NCBI GenBank assembly: GCA_036172665.1
Contig: CM069877.1
Span: forward strand, 18,439,001 to 18,503,000
Source of the DNA: Prosopocoilus inquinatus
Taxonomy: Eukaryota > Arthropoda > Insecta > Coleoptera > Lucanidae
Length of the DNA stretch: 64,000 bases
Reading direction: 5' to 3'
Shown: positions 24,201 to 36,200 of the stretch, piece after piece
Layout: the number at the start of each line of letters is the position of its first letter
Numbering within the stretch: position 1 is the stretch's first letter
Translations under genes and position numbers: made by a program
The notes under the pieces: generated by a model
The model's input: the letters and a program-made list of their open reading frames with translations, nothing else
Database searches by the model: none
Told to the model about the DNA's origin: nothing

Positions 24201-27200
24201 TCCTCATAATATATCACAAATGTTTAGTGTAAAAAATCCTTCATATAACTTTGTTTGAATAAATTTATGTAAATCAAACACGTTCGTTAAAGCACACATG
24301 CAATTTTTTCTTGAGTGAAATGGACACTTGGGTTCGGATTTTTGCAATTTTTGTACATCTTCGTAAATTTCACCCAAATCTAACACAGGTACACTTTCAC
24401 CATTGCTTTTCGCTAGAATTTCACATAGAAATCGAGACTTCTCCACTCCTTTAACGTAAACGACTTTGGCTGTACAACATAAAAAGTTGATGATTGCGTC
24501 AAACTCAGATAAGGGGACGAATCCTCTATTCCAATCAATGCAATGGTGATTGGTCATTAACCAGTTTGCAACATTTTGAAATTTTCTGGGGACCATTGAC
24601 AAACTTGTGGGTGGTTGAAATAAAAAATGACTCACTTTTCTTTCACTATCGTAAGAAGCCAACTCTTTTGGTATAAACTGATTATTTTCCACTTTAAATC
24701 CTTGAATGTCAATGACAATAAATCGTTTTTTCATGGTTCGGTTGATGTTGCTTCTTATAAAATCAAATGAAATCAAATAGTTTTAGCTTCTCTGTTAATA
24801 CTGCCATTCACGGTTTACATCAACTGACGGACAATTTTGGTGAGAGGTGAATAAGAGAACGCTTTGTCATGCAGAATTAAACAGTAAGCAATAGTATCAG
24901 CTTTAATATTTTCTTTAGTTGTAAACTCAATTCTTATTTCTACTGCACTTTTATGCATTACATCTCTCTGAAAAGTGCAGTCGATTCCTATTAATGGGCA
25001 ACTAGCTAATCCTTTTGGAATGAACCAAGGTTGACTGCTTTCACGATGATAATAATTTTCCTGAAATCTGGAATACATGTCGTATATAACGGCGTATTTG
25101 TTATTTTCAATATCAATTTCAATATTGTCGTACGGATAGCGTTCGCCATTTAGAAATACCGTTAATGATTTTAACTTAACGTCATCAAACAGACTCATGT
25201 TTGCATCGACGACACCCTTTCGCTTAGTTTGAAAACCGACGATTATGTACCTTGGCGTTTCCAACTGCGGAGCCGTTTTTACTGTCCAAGAATGACTTGT
25301 CGTAGTTGGGAGCGACGGATACTCGTGCAACTCCCAGCTTCTGAAAGGAATTTGTATTTCAACATCTCTGTCTGTCACTCTCGTTAAAGCCAATTGCTCA
25401 CGTAGTCCAACAGAAATGTGAGGTATACGCCATACAATTTTGTCAATTATTAATTTAATCTTTTCCGTCTTGTTTGTTTCCACAACTGCATCAACGTCAT
25501 CATTTGCTCTGATCAATACTAATTCTTGCCTCATATTCAAGACGATCTTTTTATAATCTTCCCCAAAACCTAATAGTGTCTTTAAAGGTACACTTGCTGA
25601 GAAATCTCCCTTAACGTTGAGTATATCGCTCATTTTATCATTCTCCTGAATCCATCCTGCATTTTCCAATTTTACTGTATCGTTGCGAGTAAAAGAAAAA
25701 TACCCTTTCATTGTTGATGTTATGCCAACATTTCTTACCGAATCCACCTGTACTCCGTTCAGAAGATATCTAATCTCGCTAAACATATAAGCTACCGGAT
25801 TATTTATCAATTGTGCCGTCGCACTGTGTTTAGTATTATCACTAACCAAACGCAGTCTTCCCTCTACGTACAAATAACTTTCGCAAGGGAGGGTGTAATT
25901 GTCGATCTCAGGTACGGTGATACGCACTTCATCGTTATTACCAAATGATGAACTGAATGGTAAGTGTGAATGGAACTCCATACTGGTTATTGAAGTGTCC
26001 AATTTAATTTTATCAGTTACTCCCAAAATATCCATGTCGTTCTGTTTAAATGATGATTGCCTTACGTGTAATGATGGTGTTCACCCTTTGACGGTTACGT
26101 TTCTTCTACAGAATAATTCCCCCTATGTTAGCACCTTATAACCTAAACACTCTAAATATATTCGATTTCTCTGTGTCAATTTCAGTTTTTTTTGTCGACA
26201 ACAGTTCAGTATCTGTTTCCGTGGTTTAAATAATACATTACGTCTAATTCTGCTACACTCTTTCCGTTTCGAATAATTGCTATCGTAAATAATCATTATG
26301 TGAATCTTCTCAAATGAAGTCTTAGAGTAATTACTTCGTTTCTAAAATTTACTAATCGATTCTCTTGATCTAATAGTCGAATGACTATTCTCGTAATCAC
26401 GTTCACGGTCACTGGAAGATAAATAGCTTGAAGAGGGGATTCTATTATTTTAAACCCTGGAGGTACATTTGGAAAGAAATGATACAAAACATGACCGGGT
26501 TCTCCGTTGTTATAAGATCCACCGGTTAGATTACATTCTATTCTTATAGCATTTACTTTATTTATTTCCACCGGAAAATCACCAATGTTATTATCGTTTA
26601 CTTTCAACGTTCGCGGTTTAAAACCCAACAATTTTCCCAATGAATTTGGTTTACTAAAATCGAGCTTAACCGAACTGTGTATGGTTGCCTTTAAAGTATT
26701 ATTATTTCCTTTAATGTTTATATAATCAGGGATATTGTTATTTTGAAAATAATCTTTCAGATATTGGTTGATATCGTCTAGTTCATATGTACCTGTAGGT
26801 ATAACGATAGTTTTCCAAACCGTCGTTTTTCCTGTTTCTTCATAATGTATCAAATTATTACTTTCATCTATGTTAGGTATTGCATTAAACGTTTCAAAAT
26901 TTAACAAGCACATTTCATATGTTGCCTCTTCATCGAGGTATAGTGGTGGATTCAATTCACAAAATAAAACTGATTCAGTTCTCGTAAGAGTGAATGTACA
27001 CGCAACGGGTGAAGATTCCATGTTGACCATCTTTCAAGTACTACATTCTTACTTAACTTGTAAAGGACTTTAAAAACTGTAGACATAAGTGTCCACAATT
27101 TTGTGTATTTTGTTTCTGATACCTTTCATAATTATAGTTAATAACTCCCAATCCGTTCGACAAAAGATATTTCTCTACTTCAACTGGAGGTCGTAGATCT

Positions 27201-30200
27201 CCATAGCTGTCAAAATATTTTACGATTCCTCCTCTCTTATAATATGCCACCCAATGCGTTCCTTCACCAGAATCGCTATCTAAATTCACTACTCCACTTT
27301 CATGCTTCCATATCTTTTTAGGTAAAGTATCTCTCATAAACACACCTCGAAAGAAAGGTAATTTCCATATTTTAGCATATTTCAGTATGTCAATGTTAGT
27401 CAACGGTCGCCGAGGCAAATATTTCAGTTTTTTGGATTGGATCGTAAATATAACCCACACCCTGTTTTGTAAGGTTTTATATAGAATCCGCTTCCCACTG
27501 CTTTTGTTTCCATAGCGCGATTATGTCGCTCTGCCTCTTTCAGTTGCTCTTTCGCAGCTTTTGCATCGTTTACCGCCTTAGCAATTGCAGCTGCACCGCC
27601 GCCGAGCGATCCTATTGCGCCCAAAGCCGCAAATAATGGAATTAAAGGTAAAAACCCTCCTCTCTTAGGAATTGGTATCACTCTTTGACGTGGAGGTCTT
27701 ATTTTCTTGTGGTCCTTCTTTAAAACAGCCTGCGCCAATTTCACATTTTCTAACAGACTCTTTTTACCATTACGTGAAATTGCATGTTGTGCTTTCCTTA
27801 CAGCTTGTCGAAATGATAATTTACCACCACGCTTCTTCCTTTTACTACGCTTTCTCTTCACTCCGTTTCCCATTCCTAGCTTTGTCTTAGCTTTCATTAA
27901 GGCGGCTACAGATAACGCAGATGCTTTTTCACCAAATCCCGCTTCTGTACTCTTCACTCTTTTCACTGCCGCTTGATACAATTTTTTATCTGCTTCGTGA
28001 CGTTTTTCTAAATCGCTACTTACAGAATATGCGATATCGTGTTGCTTGCACGCCTCATCCAACGCATTCACACCTCTGTCTCCTCTTTTAAGTCGAACGT
28101 CTAATTTTGTGCCCGGACCGCAGTAATTGTAACCTGGTAAGTGTAACTCTACTGGTAGTTTATTAATTAACGTATTAAGTAAACCACGACCTTTTCGTTT
28201 TAAGGTGCTTCTCGCAGTGTAATCTGTTTTGACACGACGTCGCATTTATGGCTTTTCTTTCTAACAGTCAACGATGTTACATGTGTACTATTTCAATACT
28301 CACTGCTTATCTTTATATAGCGTAAAAATTTCTCTTAATTTTTTGGTTAAGTATCGTTAGTTTATTAAATAAAGGATCAAACAGTGTTCTTAGAAAATTT
28401 TATTTATAACTGACAGTGTCATATCTAGAAATATATACATATTAAATCACATAACATTTACATATTAACAGCTTTATGCATACTTATATCAAAAATTAAT
28501 TTACTAATTCCAAACATCATTAATTCATTTGTAATTGCTCCTTTCTCAGATATTTCATTATTGAGAAATGATTTAACATTTGTCTTCATATCACTTTCCA
28601 TAACACTCAAGCATGGAATCATGTTGCTGTAGAATGATTTATAGTTCAATTGTTTCAAAACTTCTAAACGATATAATACAATATCACACAATTTCCAGAG
28701 TTCCAATAGACCTTTATAAGATATATATAATGTCTCCACTCCTCTTTCTAATTTCAGTATTTTCGTTCCTTCGATGCGTTCGAAAGACGCCTTTACTGAG
28801 CTGATTTTCATTACCGGATAAATAGTTTTCTTCTCAGTAAAATACGACTTCAAAGTGTAGTTATAAGAACAAAATTCTTTCCATTCCTCTTCTAAAAACG
28901 ATATGCTCTGCCTTTTGGAACCCATAATACGTATTATCGGATCAAAAAATGTTTCGGTACACAGTCCGACACAAATCCACTTCGTACGGCTCTTATTTAG
29001 AAAATATACACTTTGAGCTAAAAGTGGCAACTGATCTACGTCAGTCACCTCTCTTGCTTCTGAAATCTCGGAAGGTGCTGTCTCATTAGTATCACATTGA
29101 CGAAAATCTTCATCTGTGAAGTAAGGCTGGGAGAGTATTTCAAATTGAAACTCGTTTCGAACTGAGGGCATATTCAAACCGTGCTCATCCGGCTTTTCTT
29201 CTTTTGGTTTGTCAACGTTTTCAGTCAGAAGTCTTTTCTTCTGTACGTCATCAAAAGGATCGTTCACGTGCCTTCTCTTTTGCTTCAGGAAAAAATCCAC
29301 TTGTTTAGATGTCACTGTTAAATACAATAAAAATATACAAATTATAAATTATTACAATAAGATGACTTAAACTTACTTTTATGTATGTAGGTAGGTGATT
29401 AACTTAACAACACAACTCACAGTTCTGTAACAACTGAATCTATTCCCAAATGAAGAACCTTATATAACAAGATTTTAGGTGGGGGTCCCTACCTCCTCCA
29501 ACCTTACGATCGTATTCAAGATAAACCGTTTTTGGATCCTCCGTCAAGTTTAGGTCACGTCAAGGATAGATAATTTTTGGAACCCTCCTCTGACCTCGCT
29601 TTTAGAGGTAATGATGAGGTCACGTCAATGACATTGAAAATTTTGCAACCTCCTCTGACTTGATCCTTAACCTTGTAGTTACATCGGCACAAAGCAAATT
29701 TTAGAACCTCCTCCGATCTTAACCTTGAACCCTCAAGGTCATTTCAAAGTTACCTCTCGGTTACGTTAGGAACAGGTCGATTCTGGAACCTCCTCTAATC
29801 TTGACCTTGATCGAGGTCACCTCAAGGTCATGGCCTTGAAGTTTAAGGTCACGGTGAGGTCACGTCAGGAATAGGCCGATTCTGGAACCTCCTCCGACCT
29901 TGACCTTGAACTTTATTGGTCAAGGTCGGAGGAGGTTCCAGAATCGGCCTATTCCTACTACTGTGTATGGATTATCGAAAACTAAATAAACAGGTCATTA
30001 AAGACAGATATCCATTGCCTCTTAAAAATGGATTTTTTCATGTAGATGTGCAAAAAGCAAGTCGTAAGTACACTTCTTTTGTGACGCAAAACGGGCAGTA
30101 TCAATTTCTAAAAGGACCGTTCAGATTATGTAATTCACCGTCAGTTTTCCAAATATTTATCAATCAAATTTTCAGACCATTGTGTAATGAAGGAATTGTG

Positions 30201-33200
30201 TTAATTTATATGGACGATATTATTATTTTAGCATCAACGATGATTGAAGCAATTGAACGTTTACAGTTAGTTTTGAACTTAGCTAGCTATTATGGATTGG
30301 AGGTTAATAAAAAGAAATGTCAATTTTTAATGAGACGTGTTGAATTTCTTGGTTGGATTATAGAGAATGGCAATGTTTATCCTTCACGTGAAAAGATATG
30401 TGCGGTGTTAAACTTTCCACAACCAAAGAACGTAAAAGATGTACAAAGTTTTTTAAGACTAAGCGGATATTTTAGAAAATTTATACCAAATTATGCCATC
30501 ATTGCGAGGCTTCCGAGTGATCTTTTGAGAAAAGATATAATATTCGAATTTGGTATAAAGGAAAAAATTGCTTTTAACACTTTAAAGGAGATTTTAACAC
30601 GTGATCCAGTTTTAAAATTATTTCAACCAGTAAGAGAAACTGAATTACACACAGATGCCTCTCAAGATGGATATGCGACTTTTTATTACTGTTTATTACT
30701 ATTTTATTACAGAAATGAGAATGATAAATTACATCCAATACATTTTATGAGTCGTAAAACTAATCCAATACAACGTTTATATAAAAGTTATGAATTAGAG
30801 GTATTGGCTGTAATTGAGGCTTTAAGGAAGTTTCGTAATTATTTATTGGGGCTACGTTTTAAAATTGTGACTGACTGTTCTGCTTTCAAACAGACAATGG
30901 CTAAGCAAGAGTTAATACCAAATATAGCAAGATGGGCATTGATGCTTGAAGATTTTGATTATACCATTGAGCACCGTCAGGGCTCAAAAATGCAACATGT
31001 AGATGCCTTAAGTAGACATCCAGTTTGGACAATACAAGAAGATGACTTAGTGTTGAGAATTAAGAGAGGATAAGAAGATAAAGATACATTACGATTGATA
31101 AAGGAAGTATTAAAAGTTATTAAATCTTATGAAGATACCTTGTACGAAATGACGCGCTTTACAAGAATGTTAACGGAGTAGAATTACTAGTAGTCCCAAA
31201 AGCGATGGAATATGAATTGATAGAAGCAATTGATAAGAAAGGACATTTCGCTGTTAAAAGAGTTGAAGACGAATTCATTTTATTAAAAATATTGGTAAAA
31301 AAATTAAAAGATGTATCTCTAATTGCATTCCGTGTATATTGGCGACAAAGAAGTTGGGTAAACAAGAGGGTTTCCTAACTCCTTTGCCAAAATTGGATGT
31401 GCCACTTCATATGTATCACATCGATCATCTTGGTCCTTTAGAATCGACACATAAGAATTATAATTTCACTTTTGTCGTAACCGATTCATTTACTAAATTT
31501 GTTTGGCTTTATCCAACTAAATCAACAAAAACTAGTGAAGTAATTTCAAAGTTAGAGATTCAAAAACGTACCTTTGGTAATCCTACCAGAAATATTTCTG
31601 ACAGAGCAACAGCATTTTCTTCTACAGATTTTCAAACTATTGTAATGACGAAGGAATTGAGCACCACATGATTACGACAGGGTTACCTCGAGCTAATGGA
31701 CAGGTTGAAAGATTGAACCGCACTATTATATCAACTTTAAGTAAATGTGCAGTAGACGATCCGTGCAAATGGTATCTTCGTTGATAAGTTGCAGCGAGTT
31801 TTAAATTCCACATATCATAGAAGCATAGACATTACCCCTTTCCAGTTGCTTACTGTAGTAAAAATGAAACAAAAGGAAGATCTAAAAGTTGTTGAATTGT
31901 TAGAGCAAGAATTTCGACAATATTTTGAGATGGAGCGAAATGATTTACGACAAAATGCAAAAAGGCGTATACTCGACATTCAAAATGAAAATCATAAGAC
32001 ATATAATTTGAGGCGTCGAAAAGCTTTTAAATATCAAGTTGGTGATCTTGTTGCAATTAAAAGAACACAAATCGGACAGGTCGTAAATTGAAAGCCAAAT
32101 TGTACGGACCTTACAAAGTAGAAAAAGTAAAACAAAATGATACATATGATGTCAGCCGTTTATTACCAGGAAGTGGTGCAGCATCAATTTGTACTACGAC
32201 TACGCGGAATATTTAAAACCGTGGGCATCTATAAGTCAGTCATCCGAGTCGGATAAATAGCAGGATGGCCGAGTTGTAGAAATTTGAGTTTGTTTGACAT
32301 TAAACTTTGTACTTACAATTTTCATCGGACAAGAACAAACTTCAATTATTAAACTTTGCGTTAATTGGATTAGTTATACGGCGGCTATGGGAAAAAAAAG
32401 TTGTTGATTATTATCTGTTGACATTTGAGAGATATAAAAAATATATTTAATCCTTTGCTACTGATTTTTTAATAAAGAGAAAAATCCTACATCAGTTTCA
32501 CAAATTATCAAATCATATGCCTCAATATATCATTGGCGTGAAGTGCCTAATACAACAGTAAATATCAGATAAAACAAATAGCGTGAAGTGCCAAAAAACA
32601 ACGTTTATTATTACCCCAAATGTTTGCCGTAACGCACCCAAAACATCAAAATCACATAGATACGTAAATTTCGAAAGAAGGCCGTAGCGCAATCAATCTG
32701 AATAATTTCAGCTGAGAACTCTTTCTCGAAGGTTATTCTACAGCTTCCCACGTCAGCGTATGAAGACGTTGACACCACATCAGCGGCATCAGAGTAAAAC
32801 GAAATTGCAGAACGTCGAAAAATCGAAAAAGTCGATGGAACTGAATCAGTATTGGATGTGGAATCGAAAAAAATACTCTTAACAGTAAATTCGATAATAG
32901 AAAAATCGAAAAAAATCCTTAAAAAGATATGTAATTTTGAGACACTCTGATTCAAAATTCAAACTTGAGGCGTGGTTTCTGAAGTTTTCAGAGAAGATGA
33001 ATGGTCTTACACAGAATGTAAATCAATAACAATAAAGTTTTATTCGTTCTATAAATTCAGATATTTGAATATTTTAGACACGTTTCAGTCAAAAAACTTA
33101 AATAAACGTACGATTTTTGAAATTGCTTAGACTTAGAATTTCTTTTAAAGCATACATTTTTTGTCTAAAATCAGTAATGAAAACGTTATTTAGATTTTTG

Positions 33201-36200
33201 CAACATAAAATTAAGACATTTTGAAATTTTTAGGGAATTGTAATTCAAAATATAAATTTAAGCTTTGTTTCTGAAGTTTCTCGAGAAGCAGAGCTTTTTA
33301 TAGAGAATAACCTTTTTGCGTAAAGTTGTTATTAAAAAAGTTTTACCTCTTGTCAAGCCGATTCGTTGACACACTGTATTCAAATTTCAAGCGACTCTTG
33401 TAATTAAAAAAAATATATTGAAGAAGGAGTATTTATTATTTATTTAAATTATAAATTATTATAAATTAATTAATTGAAGAAAGAGAGAGTGAGAAAGAGA
33501 CGAACGGCGAATTTAATCTAAAGACAGGACTTGCTTTCTTGAAACTAGAAATTACTAGGCCCATGAGTCCCCAGTCTTTTAAAAGATAGTACTTCTTCAA
33601 GAAACTTAAAAAAAAAAAACAATTTAACAGGATCGAATTTCTTTTCCAGTTTCGTCTTTAATTTTTTTTTCTACTTTTACTGATTACTTACTTATTTATC
33701 TCTCTATCTATGCATTTAAAATTCGATCTGACTGATTTGTTTGTTGTTGAAATAATTACAAATGATTAACGATTTCAATTTTGCGTAGCAAGAAAAGACG
33801 ACCGTCGATTTCAATAAATCTACAATTTATTCAAATCTATTAAATAATTGACGGGCATTGACTTTAATCGACTGTCAATTATTGATTTAAGGCAATTGTT
33901 AATTATTAACTTTGATCTATTGTTTATTTCACAGAAATGTTATTATAAATCAACGGTTTGTGGAAAAATAACAATTGATTGTCCGTTTAGAGTTTACCTG
34001 ATAAAACAAATGACCATCGATTTCAATTGTCAATGACTTGTGTATCTATCAAATAATTGTTGGACATGACTTTAATTGACCTTAGGCAACAGTTAATTAC
34101 CTTGATCAACTGTTGATTTGTTAATGGGAATATACTCGTTATTTCACAGAAATGTTATAATAATCCAAGTTTTCTTGTTTGCCTGTCAAAAACAAGTGAC
34201 CACGATTTCTATATCTAATTGATGACTTATTTATCTATTAAATGTTATCGATTGATGCAAATCTTTCTGACAAAACAACTTACAAGCGATTTTAATTTTT
34301 CCTGGCAAAAACAAGTGGCCGTCAATTTCAATTATATCCATGATCTATTAAATAATTATCGGACGTATGAAAACAAATGACCATCGATTTCAATCATAGA
34401 TGGCTTCTTTACCTATCAAATTATTGTCGAACGTGATTATTGACTTTAGGTAACTGTTAATTACCTTGATCAACTGTTGTTCTGGTACCAGGACCGTACA
34501 CGTTATTTCACAGGAATGTTTTTATTGTTTTCTTGAAAAAATAACGTGTTAGTGTCGATTTCGACTTTACGTGGGAAAAACAAGTGACCATCGGTTTCAA
34601 TTATTGGTGACTTATTTATTTATTAAACGTCAAGTCAAATATTTTTGACAAAATAACTTACAAGCGATTTCGACTTCGCTTGACAGAAACAAGTGGCCGT
34701 CGATTTCAATTATATCAACTGTCAATTATTGATTAATTGTTGACCTTGACTGATTATCTGTCAAAACCATCGTACGCTTCACTTTACAGAAATGTTTTCG
34801 ATTTAAATTTTTTGAAAGAGTAACCGATAAGTGACTGTTGATTCCAGCTTTGCCTAGCAGAAACAAGTGACCGTCGATTTTAGTTATCGACGAACTATTA
34901 AGCGATTGTCAAGCGTTGACTTTAATCATCAACTTTAGATAGTTGTAGATTATACATCCCCTTTTTCTCGTCTCCTTTTTTTCATCTCAATTAACTAGTC
35001 TGAAACACAGGATCGCACTAGATTTTTTCTGAGGACAGACAGTCCAAAAAGGATCTTTAAAACGTTACTGAACAGTCAAGTCGAAAATAAATTTAATTTC
35101 TGATGGCTTTATGTTTTAGGTTCTCGAACACAATGCAGGTGACAGTCGAGAGAGGGTGCGTAGGTTCTCCTTCGATTACTGCTTCGACAGAAACACGACG
35201 CAAGAACAGGTGGGTAAAATTTTCTTTTTAATTCAGGGCCGGCCGGAGTGTTGTTATTGTTTGTTTTTAATTGATGGCAAGGTGTTTGACGCCGTAGAAA
35301 ATGTGATAGGGGGCGCCATAAGGAACAGGTATCACACGTGTGTCTTGGCATATGGACAAAGTTCATCGGGGAAGACCCATACGATCATGGGCGTGGATGA
35401 CGACCCAGGATTGACCCCCAGGCTATGTGAGAGCGTTTTCAATTACATCCGCCAGGTGGACGTTGAAGAGGAAGCAAAAAGTATTACGGTTAGGTAATGC
35501 ATTTTTACATTTATTCTTTATTCATAAATAATTAACATTACGCAGTAATATAACGATATAATCGTTCAGTTATCAGAGGTGGGATAATACTCTGTACGTG
35601 TGGCGAAATTTTTCCGCTATTATTATATATTTCCGTTTGCAAATTGCGGCCGTAAATTCAAAAACTAATTTAAAGTGGAACAGCCCGCTCGACTGCGAAA
35701 GTATTATTCTAATAATAATTTACAGCGTTGCATGTTAACTGTGAGAACGCACGTAACATACACACTGATAACGACGCATTCACACGTATGTCAGTCGAAT
35801 ACAAATTTATTCCGGTGTTTCCTATGAAAAAAAAAAATTAAATCGGAAAAGCAGAACTGAAAAATAAACGGAAATAATTTATGGCTAAATATTTTGGTGG
35901 AATTGATATTTGCCGCTCAGGATTTCGTTCGATAATAATAACAATTTAAAAAAAGAACACAGTAGCACGTATTAGTAAAAAAATAGAAATGTGGTGGAAT
36001 TAACATTCGATGTTTAGGATTTCATAATTTTCACTATAGTGTCTGATAATAATAAATTAAAAATAAACTAAACAAAGACAAAAAATAACTTTTGAATTTT
36101 TTTAATTGAAAAGTTTAATTTTTTTAATGTTTCACAGGGTTTCTCAGCTATCCATATAAATAAAAGAATACCGTTTTCGCGACCCAATGCTACTTTTTTG

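Larger units (their letters stand above)
11397..29962. mobile_element. Polinton/Maverick (adintovirus-like) element, 18,566 bp
   Basis: Ends AGTAGTAGGAATAGG and CCTATTCCTACTACT are inverted repeats. They are flanked by GTGCAT (11391-11396) and GTGTAT (29963-29968), a 6-bp duplication with one change, as is typical of Polintons. Homology of the two ends extends about 150 bp. The gene set is the full Polinton kit: protein-primed PolB, retroviral-like integrase, packaging ATPase, adenain-like protease, major and minor jelly-roll capsid proteins, a PLA2 virion protein and several accessory genes. PolB reads right and nearly everything else reads left. Identical terminal hairpins and mostly intact frames argue for a fairly recent insertion. 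Confidence 0.95.
9081..32491 (+). mobile_element. Decayed Ty3/gypsy LTR retrotransposon, split by the Polinton
   Basis: LTRs at 9081-9246 and 32275-32491 begin T(G/A)TAGAAATTTGAG and end AAAATCCTACA. TCAG is duplicated at 9077-9080 and 32492-32495. Between them, once 11397-29962 is set aside, the order is a tRNA-Pro-like primer site, gag with zinc knuckles, a protease DTG, reverse transcriptase, RNase H, then integrase, which is the Ty3/gypsy order. There is no env. Several stops, frameshifts and an in-frame loss between RT motifs show it is dead. Confidence 0.9.

Noticed and set aside
28278..28320. 43-bp intron upstream of the PLA2 ATG (gtgagt to gttag)
   Set aside because: Shorter than the other introns here and not needed to open the frame.
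32611..32955. 114-codon minus-strand frame after the gypsy element
   Set aside because: No motif, no promoter, and repeated local words suggest chance.
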